A DNA stretch of 44,097 bases, taken from assembly GCA_010692425.1 (NCBI GenBank), contig JAAHHJ010000044.1:1-44097 (forward strand), read 5' to 3'. Position numbers and translations under genes: made by a program. Shown here one piece after another: positions 1 to 8,755 of this stretch (position 1 is its first letter; the number at the start of each line of letters is the position of its first letter). The DNA is from Symploca sp. SIO3C6 (lineage in GTDB: Bacteria; Cyanobacteriota; Cyanobacteriia; Cyanobacteriales; Coleofasciculaceae). The notes below the pieces were generated by a model, which saw only the letters and a list, made by a program, of their open reading frames with translations, was not told the DNA's origin and made no database searches.

Positions 1-2
1 TT

Positions 3-104
3 GAACACTGGTGGCACAAAGTCAAAACAGCGATTAGAAAAGAGTTGCCTAAGTATAATTTTGATGTCCACAAAGCGGCGGATGCAGCCTTTCAGTATTT
101 GTAA
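3..104 (+). CDS. C-terminal end of a DDE transposase, cut by the window start
   Basis: The frame is open from the first bases and ends at TAA 102-104, encoding about 33 residues that begin EHWWHKVKTAIRKELPKY and finish in an AADAAFQYL tail. The motif resembles the region after the catalytic glutamate (PxLNPIEHWW) in IS630-type DDE transposases, which is my best guess at the family. Only the tail is inside the window, so whether the gene is intact upstream cannot be judged. It lies directly against the remains of another gene (110-304), which suggests the insertion sequence landed inside that gene. The right end of the element should fall at about 105-130, but I cannot define its inverted repeat without the left end. 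Confidence 0.5.
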   Translation, partial: EHWWHKVKTAIRKELPKYNFDVHKAADAAFQYL

Positions 105-109
105 ACACA

Positions 110-304
110 CCAGCGCGCAGCGCTATAGCTGATATACAGATTGCCCCGGGAGATATCTTCAAATTCATTATCCCCGGCAATGGCGGTATCTTGCGCAATA
201 AGGCTGGTACCATTAAGTTACGTACACCTGAGGGTGTCATTGCCCAGAACTGCCAATACACGACCGAACAGGGACGGCAAGAAGGCATAGCTATTCTTTT
301 CTAG
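110..304 (+). pseudogene. C-terminal fragment of a lamin-tail-domain (LTD) protein
   Basis: An open frame with no sensible start begins next to the transposase end and stops at TAG 302-304. Its last 55-60 residues include GDIFKFIIPGNGGILRNK, then TIKLRTPEGVIAQNCQYT and a final EGIAILF. This pattern of short beta strands, asparagine/glycine turns and a closing hydrophobic strand matches the end of bacterial lamin-tail domains, including those fused to DUF2278 proteins, which usually close with a sequence like EGWTIVF. The N-terminal part is missing, presumably displaced by the insertion sequence. The stop codon overlaps the stop of the opposing ABC-F gene in the palindrome CTAG. The LTD assignment is by eye. 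Confidence 0.45.
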
Positions 305-2223
305 GAATCAATTTCAGCTAGTTCCAACCATCGCTCCGTGGCTGTATCAATCGCCTGGGTCAAAGTCTCCAACTTCTTATAAAGTTCTTGCACCTCAGAA
401 ACTTTCTGGGGAGGAGAGTTGTAAAGAACTTGTTCTGCTTGAGTTTTCTCTGCTTCTAGCTGAGCAATCTTACCTTCAAGCTCTTCAAACTCACGCTTTT
501 CCCAGTTAGAAAGTCGGCGAGACTTACCATTAGCAGATGATTTTTGTGATTTCTCAACTTTAGCTGATTCTACCTTTTTATGCTCAGAATTAGTACTCTG
601 TTGCTCAGCCTCTTGGGCTTTTTTATAGTCTAGATAGACTGAATAATTGCCGGGATACTGGCACAGTTTACCCTCCGACTCAAAGGCAAATATTTTTTTA
701 ACACTGCGGTCTAAAAAGTAGCGATCGTGGGAAACTGTAATTACGCAGCCATTGAAATCTTGCAGATATTCTTCCAGTACTGCTAGCGTCTGCACATCGA
801 GATCATTAGTAGGCTCATCGAGAATAAGTACATTGGGGGCGCTCATTAATACTTGTAATAAAAATAAGCGACGCTTTTCACCACCTGAAAGTTTGTGAAT
901 CGGTGCATATTGTTGAGCAGGAGGGAATAAGAAGCGCTCCAACATTTGCGAAGCAGTAATCAAAGTTCCGTCCGCAGTTTTAACATATTCTGCAACTTCT
1001 TTGAGATAGTCAATTACTCGTTGATTTTCATTAATTGCCTCTAACAAATTATCTGAGTGCTGGTCAAAATAGCCAATATGAATAGTTGTGCCGATTTCCA
1101 CACGACCAGAATCTGGTTGAGTGCGCCCAGTGATAATATCCATTAAAGTAGATTTGCCTACACCATTGCTGCCGATAATTCCCACACGGTCATCGTTACT
1201 GAATTCGTAGGTAAAATCTTTAATTAGAACGCGCTCACCATACCCCTTATATACATTCTCTAACTCAATTACCTTCTTGCCAATCCGACGACCAGGGGTA
1301 GAAATCTCAACCTTCCCTTGAACTTCTTTAAACTCTTTCGCCTGTAAATCTCCAATGCGGTCAATTCTAGCTCTTTGCTTAGTTGAACGAGCCTTTGGGC
1401 CTTGCTTGAGCCATTCCAATTCGCGACGTAAAACTCCTTGGTGTTTGCGAATAGAACTCGCTACCGCTTCTTCAGCTAAAGCTTTTTTCTCTAGATAATA
1501 AGAATAGTTACCAGAATAGGTATAAAGGTCGCCCCTGTCAATTTCTAAAATCCGATTAGTAACGTTGTTGAGAAAATAGCGGTCGTGAGTAATTAATAAA
1601 ATTGCCCCTCGATAACTATTAAGATAACTCTGCAACCACTCTACCGACATCGCATCGAGATGGTTTGTTGGCTCATCCATCAGCAATACATCTGGATCTG
1701 ATAGCAAAGCAGCAGCTAAGGCAATACGCTTACGATAACCACCAGATAAATTAGCAATAGGAGCATCAAAATCTTCAATACCTAACTTGCTTAAAACTAT
1801 TTTGGCTTTTGTTTCCAATTCCCAAGCACCTAAAGCTTCTATCTTCTGCGTTACCTGGGAAAAACGAGCCATGAGTTGACTATCTTCTGGATGTTGAGCC
1901 AATTTGTGCGAGAGTTGCTCATAGTTACTAATTAGCTGCATCTGTTCACCACTGTCAGCAAACACCTGTTCCAAAACTGTACGATTTTCATCTAAGTCTG
2001 GCTGTTGAGGCAAGTAAACAATCCTGACTCCAGGATTGACTAGGATTTTGCCGCCATCAATTGGTTCTATACCAGCAATCATCTTCAATAACGTTGATTT
2101 GCCAGAACCATTGGTGCCGATTAAACCAACTTTATCAGTGGCATCTAGGCTAAAGCTAGCCTCTTTAAGGATTTCCTTGATGCCGAAATCTTTTTTGACC
2201 GATTGCAGGGTGAAAATACTCAT
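301..2223 (-). CDS. uup: ABC-F family ATPase, Uup-like
   Basis: This 640-residue protein has two ABC ATPase cassettes and no membrane segments, the ABC-F layout. Cassette 1 has Walker A GTNGSGKST (about residues 36-44), signature LSGGYRKRI and Walker B LLMDEPTNHLD. Cassette 2 has Walker A GSNGVGKST, signature LSGGEKRRL and LILDEPTNDLD. The linker between them carries the basic WLKQGPKARSTKQRARI segment. The C-terminus (about 560-640) is a lysine/glutamate-rich coiled coil, as in Uup rather than EttA. ABC-F proteins act on ribosomes, and Uup is linked to ribosome assembly and to the precision of transposon excision. It is cytosolic. The gene is transcribed alone toward the window start, with its stop overlapping that of the LTD fragment. 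Confidence 0.88.
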   Translation of the reverse strand: MSIFTLQSVKKDFGIKEILKEASFSLDATDKVGLIGTNGSGKSTLLKMIAGIEPIDGGKILVNPGVRIVYLPQQPDLDENRTVLEQVFADSGEQMQLISNYEQLSHKLAQHPEDSQLMARFSQVTQKIEALGAWELETKAKIVLSKLGIEDFDAPIANLSGGYRKRIALAAALLSDPDVLLMDEPTNHLDAMSVEWLQSYLNSYRGAILLITHDRYFLNNVTNRILEIDRGDLYTYSGNYSYYLEKKALAEEAVASSIRKHQGVLRRELEWLKQGPKARSTKQRARIDRIGDLQAKEFKEVQGKVEISTPGRRIGKKVIELENVYKGYGERVLIKDFTYEFSNDDRVGIIGSNGVGKSTLMDIITGRTQPDSGRVEIGTTIHIGYFDQHSDNLLEAINENQRVIDYLKEVAEYVKTADGTLITASQMLERFLFPPAQQYAPIHKLSGGEKRRLFLLQVLMSAPNVLILDEPTNDLDVQTLAVLEEYLQDFNGCVITVSHDRYFLDRSVKKIFAFESEGKLCQYPGNYSVYLDYKKAQEAEQQSTNSEHKKVESAKVEKSQKSSANGKSRRLSNWEKREFEELEGKIAQLEAEKTQAEQVLYNSPPQKVSEVQELYKKLETLTQAIDTATERWLELAEIDS

Positions 2224-2266
2224 TCAGTTTCTGGAAACAGTCCCTCATACAGCACGTTAGCATTAA

Positions 2267-2304
2267 CAAGTAATAAGTAACAAGTAATAAGTAATAAGTA
2301 ATAA
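2267..2304. repeat. Heptamer array (AGTAATA/TTATTAC family), copy 1
   Basis: About five head-to-tail copies of AAGTAAT(A/C) lie between the ABC-F gene and arsS. Four further arrays of the same heptamer occur in this window (3593, 21282, 25207 and 37963). Short tandemly repeated repetitive heptamers of this kind are common between genes in cyanobacteria. Confidence 0.9.
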
Positions 2305-2473
2305 ATTAAGCCTAGTATCCACTTATTTCTTGCAGCGCTTTGCACTTTGATGAGGTAGCTCTTCACCCCTGTCTGGGAGCCTTAGACTTCAAAGCGATAA
2401 ATTTTGTACTTTATTGAGATGAAAACTTTTGTGTTACTTGCTATTATGTAGATTTGCTGATGCTTGTTCCCTT

Positions 2474-3487
2474 TTAAGTCAAAGCACCACTGCAACTAGA
2501 ACCACAACCAGCTGTACAACCATAGCAATAGAATGCTGTGTGAACCTCGTTAATTATGTCTAAACTTCCAGCTTCTAAAAGCTTATTAACCGTCAACTTT
2601 TCCCCAGTAACAGATCTAGCGGCAACATTTTCCATTTGGTTAAAGTCACAATCATAAACATTACCCAGATAATCAATCGAGAGTTGCTCACGACACATTA
2701 AATTTTCTACTGTTCCAGCATTGAAGTTAGTCTCCAAAAATTTTAAATAGGGAGTATAAAGTTTAGTTTTCTGCAAATAAAACTTAGTTCTGCCAACTGG
2801 TAAATTGGTAATTGTAAATAACTGATTGAACTCAATATCAAAATGTTCTTTAAGAAACTGTTTATAATCCTGTTCTAATTTAGTTTGCTGAGGAGTCAAA
2901 GAAAAACTTTCAGCAATTGGTAGCGGTGGATTGTAGACCAAATCAATAATTAAATCAGGGTCGCTTCCATAGCCCAATTGATTGAGCCATTGAATTGCAC
3001 CTATTGAGTCATTATAAACACCTTTACCCCGCATTTTATCCACATTATCTTCTAGATAGCAAGGCAGAGATGCCACAACCCTCAACTGATACTTAGCAAA
3101 ATATTCTGGAAGATACTCAAATCCAGGTTCAAAATAAATCGTTAAATTTGAGCGGACAATCACTTCCTTACCAGTTGCTCGTGCAGCTTCCACCAACCGA
3201 TTAAATCCATAGTTCATCTCCGGTGCACCACCAGTTAGATCAACAATATTAATTTGAGGAAACTGATAAATTAGTTCAATTAACTGGTCACAAATTTCTG
3301 GAGAAAGCTCTTCTGTTCTTTTTGGTCCAGCCTCTACATGACAATGACTACAAGCCAGATTGCAACGCTTACCAAGATTAATTTGTAAAATCTTGATCTT
3401 ACCTTTAACTAAAGGAGCATTTATTTTTTTATTAAAAGGTATAATTTCTGCATCTGCATTCCTTTCTATTAATTCTTGCTGAACCAT
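2474..3487 (-). CDS. arsS: Arsenosugar biosynthesis radical SAM protein ArsS
   Basis: This 337-residue radical-SAM enzyme has the cluster motif CNLACSHC (CX3CX2C, about residues 42-49), followed by HVEAGPKRTE. A glycine-rich DLTGGAPEMN segment (about 83-92) fits the SAM-binding GGE-like motif. The C-terminal half matches the DUF3641-type domain and ends in a cysteine-rich tail, CYGCTAGCGSSCSG. ArsS is proposed to transfer the deoxyadenosyl group of SAM to dimethylated arsenic, forming the arsenosugar precursor after ArsM. The neighbouring upstream arsM on the same strand supports this, and a 227-bp spacer with a long heptamer array separates the two genes. The ATG at 3487 fits the family N-terminus. 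Confidence 0.88.
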   Translation of the reverse strand: MVQQELIERNADAEIIPFNKKINAPLVKGKIKILQINLGKRCNLACSHCHVEAGPKRTEELSPEICDQLIELIYQFPQINIVDLTGGAPEMNYGFNRLVEAARATGKEVIVRSNLTIYFEPGFEYLPEYFAKYQLRVVASLPCYLEDNVDKMRGKGVYNDSIGAIQWLNQLGYGSDPDLIIDLVYNPPLPIAESFSLTPQQTKLEQDYKQFLKEHFDIEFNQLFTITNLPVGRTKFYLQKTKLYTPYLKFLETNFNAGTVENLMCREQLSIDYLGNVYDCDFNQMENVAARSVTGEKLTVNKLLEAGSLDIINEVHTAFYCYGCTAGCGSSCSGALT

Positions 3488-3592
3488 GATTTATCCTTAC
3501 TAAAAAACGCCAATTAATATCAAATAACCTAAATATTTACTACAAAAACTTCTAAGTAATAAGTCTTAAACAAAAAGCAACAAGTATTGTTT

Positions 3593-3657
3593 TTATTACT
3601 TATTACTTATTACTTATTACTTATTACTTATTACTTATTACTTATTACTTATTACTT
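3593..3657. repeat. Heptamer array TTATTAC, copy 2 (about 9 units)
   Basis: About nine perfect head-to-tail TTATTAC units lie in the arsS-arsM spacer. A shorter inverted piece (AAGTAATAAGT) sits at about 3553-3565, so the region can fold back on itself. Confidence 0.93.
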
Positions 3658-3714
3658 AAAAGTCGTCACCCTGTAGTACCTTTTCCCTGTTGCCCTTAGG
3701 TAGTATAGAAATCC

Positions 3715-4683
3715 CTAACAACAACCGCTACCTGTATAGTGCCAAGTTGAATCAGTAATTATGATTTCTTCAGGATTTGAAGTTGCCAGCTTCGCCGCTG
3801 TCTTATCACAGATTGCTGCTGGCACACCCCGCAAGAGAATATGTCCAGCCTTGTCATCAAAAAATTCCTCTGCACCCGTGTAAATTGCACTCTTGCCAGT
3901 AAAAACACAAGGCCCATCTTCCGGAATAACAACCTTGAAAGAGACAGAATCAAGACTTTCTAAAAGTAGTGGCTGATCTAGGTTGTAATTGTGACAATCA
4001 AGAAGTCGGTAAGGACGCCGCGCCCTAATTTCCACCTGACCCAAGCCAGAAACTACCAGGTGCTTGATATACTCCTCATAGGTGAGTGCGCCTGATAGGC
4101 ACATTGCCCGCAATCTTTGATCTTGCTTCAGATGGGATGGAATGGGACGAGTGGCAATGGGATCGCTCATCAGCAAACGTCCACCAGGCTTGAGAACCCG
4201 GTAAGCTTCCTGAAGTGCCTTAGTTAGATCAGCTGGTTCAAAGATATTAAACAGACAATTCTGGGCGACGACATCCACAGAGGCATCTGGTACCGGCAGG
4301 GCAAAGGCATCTCCCTCACGGATTTCTACAAAATTAGGATTAAACCAGGTATTTTCTTCAGCAGCAAGCACTAGGTTACGGCTAGCAGCTTCACGCATAG
4401 CCTTTACAGGATCAACAGCAATTACACCCCCTCTATGCCGGGAGAAATAGGCAAACTGCAAAGCTTCTAAGCCGCCACCGACGCCGACATAAAGTACAGT
4501 TGGCTCATTGGTAAGTTCAGCTGAATGAACTGTAGTACCACAACCGTAGTTCATTTCCTGCATTTTGTTGGGAATTTTAAGTCCTGGCAGTTGTAGGGGA
4601 CTGCTTTGGACACAACATAAACCAACTTGAGGGGTTTGTGCTACTTCAGAGTAGAATTCTGCGGTCGTTTCAAGATAGCTCAT
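3715..4683 (-). CDS. arsM: Arsenosugar-type arsenite S-adenosylmethyltransferase ArsM
   Basis: This 322-residue class I SAM methyltransferase has motif I VLYVGVGGGLEALQFA at about residues 64-79, an acidic VDP after the next strand, and a GGRLLMSDP strand. A cysteine pair lies near the N-terminus (GLCCVQS, 22-23), and the protein ends in GSGCC, so several thiols are available for trivalent arsenic. The companion arsS makes the arsenosugar-pathway version of ArsM the best call. The family methylates As(III) to dimethylarsenite in the cytosol. Start ATG 4683 opens MSYLETTAEFYSEVA, typical of the family. The gene is followed by the heptamer array and arsS. Confidence 0.88.
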   Translation of the reverse strand: MSYLETTAEFYSEVAQTPQVGLCCVQSSPLQLPGLKIPNKMQEMNYGCGTTVHSAELTNEPTVLYVGVGGGLEALQFAYFSRHRGGVIAVDPVKAMREAASRNLVLAAEENTWFNPNFVEIREGDAFALPVPDASVDVVAQNCLFNIFEPADLTKALQEAYRVLKPGGRLLMSDPIATRPIPSHLKQDQRLRAMCLSGALTYEEYIKHLVVSGLGQVEIRARRPYRLLDCHNYNLDQPLLLESLDSVSFKVVIPEDGPCVFTGKSAIYTGAEEFFDDKAGHILLRGVPAAICDKTAAKLATSNPEEIIITDSTWHYTGSGCC

Positions 4684-5067
4684 CTCAATCCTTTACTTAC
4701 CAAGGGTTTTAACAGTACTACAAAGCAGGGGGTGAATGCTAGCCTAGGGACATCAATCAATTCTGAAGATAAGCTTCTCTACTGAAGTGAGAATTTCTGT
4801 TGCCGATTCTAATGGCACACTCTTTTCAGAATTTCTGAGCTGCAAGCAACCTAACGCGATCGCGTTAGGTTAAGCTAGATTCACTACCTTACCTGAAATC
4901 TAATTTAACTGTTACCAAATGAGTTTTTCCTGAGAAGGAGCTTGATTCACACTGAAAGTTTTTGATTGATTAAAGGTGGAATCTAAGCAAAGCTAAAAAT
5001 AGGAATTAGAACAAATATAACTATCTGTAGTTCTAGCGGGAAACTAGTACACCAAAAAGCTTAAATT
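4684..5067. other. Intergenic region between arsC and arsM, with a HIP1-centred palindrome
   Basis: No gene is seen in these 384 bp. The stretch presumably carries the arsM promoter. Its main feature is a 24-bp perfect palindrome at 4848-4871, whose halves are AACCTAACGCGA and TCGCGTTAGGTT and whose centre is the HIP1 octamer GCGATCGC. Confidence 0.7.
4848..4871. repeat. 24-bp perfect palindrome around a HIP1 site
   Basis: The 12-base half AACCTAACGCGA is followed directly by its reverse complement. HIP1 is abundant in cyanobacteria, but an extra eight matched bases on each side is unusual. It may be a protein site or a transcript hairpin; it is too far from either gene to decide. Confidence 0.8.
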
Positions 5068-5463
5068 CTAACTAAGAGATTCCACTAAAGTTTCTACCCG
5101 TTCCTTAACTTCATTTCGTACTCGGCGAAAGGTTTCTATAGGTTGATCTGCAGGATCATCCAACTGCCAGTCTTGAAAAACCTCTCGTAGCACCCAAGCT
5201 TCGGGTAAATTGACGCCACAGCCACATAAGGAGATTACGGCATCATAGTCTTGGGGCTGAAAATCACCTAAGGCTTTAGAGGTTTGGTCACTAATATCAA
5301 TGCCAATCTCTGACATCACCTCCACTGCTGTAGGATTGACTTGAGAAGCCTCTAGTCCTGAACTAGTGACAGCAATTTTGCCTGCTCCTAAGGTACGAGC
5401 CAATCCTTCTGCCATCTGAGAGCGGCAAGAGTTTTTCTTGCAAACAAACATTACTTGTTTCAT
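5068..5463 (-). CDS. arsC: Arsenate reductase, Synechocystis-type ArsC (LMW phosphatase fold)
   Basis: From the ATG at 5463 the product is 131 residues, beginning MKQVMFVCKKNSCRSQMAEG. The phosphatase loop is C8-X5-R14. The resolving cysteines are C80 and C82 in SLCGCGVNLP, the same three positions used by the glutathione/glutaredoxin-dependent ArsC of Synechocystis. It reduces arsenate to arsenite, which the neighbouring Acr3 exports or ArsM methylates. A longer frame from ATG 5496 is possible, but the extra 11 residues are not part of the family. The purine-rich sequence upstream of that ATG is part of a GGGGAG low-complexity tract (about 5494-5540), so it is weak evidence for a ribosome site. 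Confidence 0.9.
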   Translation of the reverse strand: MKQVMFVCKKNSCRSQMAEGLARTLGAGKIAVTSSGLEASQVNPTAVEVMSEIGIDISDQTSKALGDFQPQDYDAVISLCGCGVNLPEAWVLREVFQDWQLDDPADQPIETFRRVRNEVKERVETLVESLS

Positions 5464-5562
5464 AACTCGATTGTTATCGGTTGCTCTTAAAATCATCTCC
5501 CCCTCCCTCCATCTCCCCTCCCCCCATCTCCCCCTCTACCTAGAGATGTAAATTAACGTGGA

Positions 5563-6711
5563 TTAATTAAAGGGAGTGATGCAACGAGGATCACGCAGCG
5601 TCGCCTTTTCTGGCTCTCTGGGAAACCACATCGCTGTGCGCTTGCAAAATTCCACTAACATCAACATTACTGGTACTTCGATTAAGACACCGACAACCGT
5701 CGCTAGTGCTGCACCAGAATTTAAACCAAATAACATTACTGCTGTGGCAATCGCTACCTCAAAATGATTGCTAGCTCCAATTAAAGCTGCAGGTGCAGCA
5801 TCTTCATAGGACATATTCAGCTTTAAGGCAGCAACATAACCAATTAGAAAAATAAAATTGGTTTGAAGAAACAGTGGTACAGCAATCAGTAAAATATGCA
5901 GTGGATTTTGAACTATTAAGTCTCCTTTGAAGGCGAATAGCAGTACTAAGGTAATCAAAAGTGCTGCCATGGCAATCGGGCTGAGATACTTGAGAAATTG
6001 GCGCTCAAACCACTGTTTCCCTTTGTTTTTAAAAATCCAGTGGCGACTGTACATGCCTGCCACTAGGGGCAAGCCTACGTAAATCAGTACCGATAAGACT
6101 ATTGTTTGCCAGGGTACAGTTAAATCATTCGCTGCCAGCAACCATCTCCCTAAAGGGGCATATAGCAACAGCATCGTCAGTGAGTTCACTGCCACCATCA
6201 CTAAGGTATGCCCTTGATTGCTGTAGGAGAGATAACCCCACATCAATACCATCGCCGTACAAGGTGCAATTCCCAGTAAAATTGCACCAGCGATATAGGA
6301 AGAAGCTAGTGATACTTCACTACCGCGAATCAACTCTGTGCCTTCCAGCAGTGGCAAAAACAGCCAACCTAGAAAAAACTGGGCTAACACTACCATGGTA
6401 AAGGGTTTGATTAACCAGTTAATTACCAGAGTAAGAATCACTGGTTTAGGCGCACGGACTGCTTTAGCTGCCTGGGTGAAGTCAATTTTCACCATGATCG
6501 GATACATCATGAAAAACAGGCAGATAGCAATGGGAATTGACACCTGATAAATGCTCATGGCATCGAGAGCAACTGCCACACTGGGAAATTGTCTGCCGAT
6601 GGCGATGCCTGCCAGAATGCACAGAAATACCCAGAGAGTGAGATATTTTTCAAAAGAATTCAGGCTACCACCAGCCTTTGGTACTGAGGCAGTTGTTTGA
6701 GGGTTATTCAT
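5563..6711 (-). CDS. acr3: Arsenite efflux transporter Acr3
   Basis: This 382-residue membrane protein has about ten hydrophobic segments of the bile-acid/arsenite permease fold. Characteristic segments are [13 protein letters not shown], the PCTAMVLMW stretch with the conserved cysteine (about 151), and [11 protein letters not shown] near the end. Acr3 exports arsenite using the proton gradient. The first 20 residues are polar and cytosolic. arsC lies 99 bp downstream on the same strand and arsR lies upstream, so a regulated acr3-arsC unit is likely. A promoter with an overlapping palindrome precedes the gene (6778-6807). Confidence 0.93.
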   Translation of the reverse strand: MNNPQTTASVPKAGGSLNSFEKYLTLWVFLCILAGIAIGRQFPSVAVALDAMSIYQVSIPIAICLFFMMYPIMVKIDFTQAAKAVRAPKPVILTLVINWLIKPFTMVVLAQFFLGWLFLPLLEGTELIRGSEVSLASSYIAGAILLGIAPCTAMVLMWGYLSYSNQGHTLVMVAVNSLTMLLLYAPLGRWLLAANDLTVPWQTIVLSVLIYVGLPLVAGMYSRHWIFKNKGKQWFERQFLKYLSPIAMAALLITLVLLFAFKGDLIVQNPLHILLIAVPLFLQTNFIFLIGYVAALKLNMSYEDAAPAALIGASNHFEVAIATAVMLFGLNSGAALATVVGVLIEVPVMLMLVEFCKRTAMWFPREPEKATLRDPRCITPFN

Positions 6712-6777
6712 ATTCTTCCATAGACCCTATCCCTGTTGTTTGAACAGGAGGTTCATTTCCCAATAAAGTCGTTTATT

Positions 6778-6807
6778 TGATTATTTCAAATAATATTGAT
6801 TTGTCAA
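6778..6807 (-). promoter_or_regulatory. Probable ArsR operator and acr3 promoter
   Basis: A perfect 15-bp palindrome, ATTATTTCAAATAAT, lies at 6780-6794. On the minus strand, a TTGACA box (6802-6807) stands just upstream, with about 17 bp before a weak -10-like hexamer, so the palindrome covers the spacer and -10 region. AT-rich TCAAATAA-type palindromes are the usual binding sites of ArsR/SmtB repressors in cyanobacteria. It sits 70 bp in front of acr3 and downstream of arsR. Confidence 0.65.
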
Positions 6808-6863
6808 TACCCGACAGGAATATATTTAGGAAATGATGACTTTAAGCACCTAGATATATCTAG

Positions 6864-7190
6864 TCAGGAGTTACAGGAACGAGATGGAAGAATTTGGCTA
6901 AAGCGGCGATAATCAGCTATATACTGCTCCAAAACTACGAATTGGGAGAGATTTAAGCTGTAGTAAATCCAACGACCTTCTTGGCGCGTACGCACCAATT
7001 CAGCTTGCTTTAAGTTTTTTAAATGAAATGACAATTTGGACTGAGTTACCTTTAAGCGTTCACATAATTCGCAGACGCAAAGCTCTTGAGAGCGGAGTAA
7101 CTCTAGGACTTGAATCCTTAACGGATCAGATAAGGCATGGAAGCCAGAAACGAGTTTTGCAGGAGTTGCAGCAGTTACTATTCCCATCAA
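6864..7190 (-). CDS. arsR: ArsR/SmtB-family arsenic-responsive repressor
   Basis: This 108-residue winged-helix regulator has the metalloid-sensing motif ELCVCELCERL, with cysteines 38, 40 and 43 on the recognition-region helix. The DNA-binding helix follows (VTQSKLSFHLKNLKQAELV), then the beta wing RTRQEGRWIYYSLN. Arsenite binding to the cysteines releases the repressor from DNA. It lies upstream of acr3 on the same strand, with the palindromic operator between the two genes. The start may be either of two adjacent ATGs (7190 or 7187). Confidence 0.9.
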   Translation of the reverse strand: MMGIVTAATPAKLVSGFHALSDPLRIQVLELLRSQELCVCELCERLKVTQSKLSFHLKNLKQAELVRTRQEGRWIYYSLNLSQFVVLEQYIADYRRFSQILPSRSCNS

Positions 7191-7525
7191 ACTTTATTGA
7201 AAGCTACTCTATAATTTCACCTAATTTATCCTAAAAAATCACTTAATTCTGAGTGTTAATTAACCAAATCTTGAATTAACTGTTATTAGACAAGCTGTCA
7301 AATTAAAGCTCAAGACTTTATAAAACAAGGATCTTAGCCAGTACTAGCAGCTGATCAGGGAGATCATTTGATTACATTATTTTTATCTATTATTTTTGTT
7401 GATGCTACTAGCACTATGAAGTCAAGATTTGGAATCCTGGATGATACTTTTTTCCTGATTACTCTAGTTAAGATGGAATTTGAGATGCAATCTGTAGCAA
7501 TTGGTACTACTGATTAGGACAAAAA
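7191..7525. other. Divergent intergenic region between arsR and the ferredoxin gene
   Basis: These 335 bp are AT-rich and have no gene. They must hold the promoters of arsR (minus) and the ferredoxin-like gene (plus). I see no clear operator copy like the one at 6780. Confidence 0.6.
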
Positions 7526-7849
7526 GTGAAACAAGACTTTGAGCAAAATTTTTCTAACTCACAACAACCCTGCGTGCTGGTTTGCCAGTATAGATCTTGT
7601 CTAGCAGCTGGTTCAGCGGAGGTACTTGCAGCTTTTAAGGAAGCTGATTTAGGGTACTTTAAGGTAACTGGTGCAGACTGCCAAGGACAATGTAGCTCTG
7701 GTCCCACCGTGCGGATTGTGCCAGAAGAGACTTGGTACTGTCGAGTTAAACTAAGTGATGTACCAGTAATAGTAGAAGAACATCTCCAAGGAGGTAAGCG
7801 AGTAGAAGCCAAGCTCCACCCCCGCATTCACATGCGTTTCAACTTTTGA
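7526..7849 (+). CDS. Thioredoxin-like 2Fe-2S ferredoxin
   Basis: This 107-residue protein has four cysteines in the pattern of the thioredoxin-like 2Fe-2S family: VCQYRSCLAAGS (CX4C, about residues 20-25) and DCQGQCSSGP (CX3C, about 52-56). The same fold is found in NuoE/HoxE subunits and in stand-alone ferredoxins of cyanobacteria and Azotobacter. It is presumably a soluble electron carrier. After the cluster domain comes YCRVKLSDVPVIVEEHL, the usual last helix, and a short basic tail. It is divergent from arsR and not obviously part of an operon. A role in arsenic redox is possible only by proximity. The initiator at 7526 is GTG, so the exact start is less certain. Confidence 0.8.
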   Translation: MKQDFEQNFSNSQQPCVLVCQYRSCLAAGSAEVLAAFKEADLGYFKVTGADCQGQCSSGPTVRIVPEETWYCRVKLSDVPVIVEEHLQGGKRVEAKLHPRIHMRFNF

Positions 7850-8080
7850 GTTCCTACCAAGGAGCATTTATACCTTTTGGTCTGCTAGCAGAACACTAGC
7901 ACTACAGGTGGCGTTAATTATCAAAATTAAATTTATCTGTAGTGTGGAGATCCTCCCAGCGAGGGTCTTTGCCTAATTCGCGCCAAGTTACCTTCTAACA
8001 GAGAACTTTCTCTAATCTGATCCTACCCTCCAAATGAGTAAATTGATTCTTTAATTGTAACTTATGTTTGTAACTTAGCA

Positions 8081-8755
8081 TCAGTCCCGCAAGACATAGC
8101 CAACACCCCGCACAGTTTGTACAAGACGTTTTTCTTTGTTTGCTTCTAGCTTCAACCGCAAATAGCGAACGTAAACTTCAATGATATTGGAGTCACCCAT
8201 AAAATCGTAACCCCAGACGCGCTCTAGGATTTGGTCACGGGTGAGAACCTGTCGTGGATGGGCGAGGAGGTATTCTAGTAGATCAAATTCCTTGGCAGTC
8301 AGTTCAATGAGGCGATTGCCTCGGTAAACTTCACGGGTGCGATGATTTAAACTCAAGTCCTCAAATTGCAAGATTTCACTTTCCTGTTCCTGAGAGCGTC
8401 GTAGCTGTACCCTTACTCTAGCTAATAACTCTTCGACACTGAAGGGTTTGACCACATAATCATCGGCACCAGCATCTAAACCGGCAACGCGATCGCTTAC
8501 TTCATCTTTGGCAGTTAATAATATAATTGGGACTTGATCTCCAGTAGAGCGGAGACGCCTACAAATTTCTGGTCCAGATATTCCTGGCAGCATCCAGTCG
8601 AGAATTACCAAATCTGGTTGCGACTCCCGCACTGCTGCTAATCCTGCAAAGCCATCAGGAGCAATAGTAACCTGATAGCCTTCATACTTGAGTTCCAGTT
8701 CAATGAACTGTGCTAGTTTAGCTTCATCTTCTACGACTAAGATTTTTTGAGCCAT
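8081..8755 (-). CDS. OmpR/PhoB-family response regulator
   Basis: This 224-residue two-domain regulator has a receiver domain with the acidic pair at residues 10-11, phospho-acceptor D53 ([10 protein letters not shown]), T in LLTAKD and K in VVKPFS. The winged-helix DNA-binding domain (about 128-224) includes [16 protein letters not shown] and ends [13 protein letters not shown]. It is a cytosolic transcription factor activated by a histidine kinase, and no kinase gene is nearby. Sequence alone does not tell which cyanobacterial regulator (RppA, ManR or NblR-like) is the ortholog. A small gene upstream overlaps its start by 19 bases. Confidence 0.9.
   Translation of the reverse strand: MAQKILVVEDEAKLAQFIELELKYEGYQVTIAPDGFAGLAAVRESQPDLVILDWMLPGISGPEICRRLRSTGDQVPIILLTAKDEVSDRVAGLDAGADDYVVKPFSVEELLARVRVQLRRSQEQESEILQFEDLSLNHRTREVYRGNRLIELTAKEFDLLEYLLAHPRQVLTRDQILERVWGYDFMGDSNIIEVYVRYLRLKLEANKEKRLVQTVRGVGYVLRD

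Noticed and set aside
49-288. Minus-strand open frame over the transposase/LTD remnants
   Set aside because: It runs antisense to two recognisable protein remnants and has no family features.
3593-3657. TTATTAC arrays as possible CRISPR
   Set aside because: Units are 7 bases with no unique spacers; they are short tandem repeats.
7850-8080. Possible tRNA or structured RNA between ferredoxin and response regulator
   Set aside because: No cloverleaf or conserved T-loop could be found by eye; only short hairpins such as CCTCCCAGCGAGG-like sequence.
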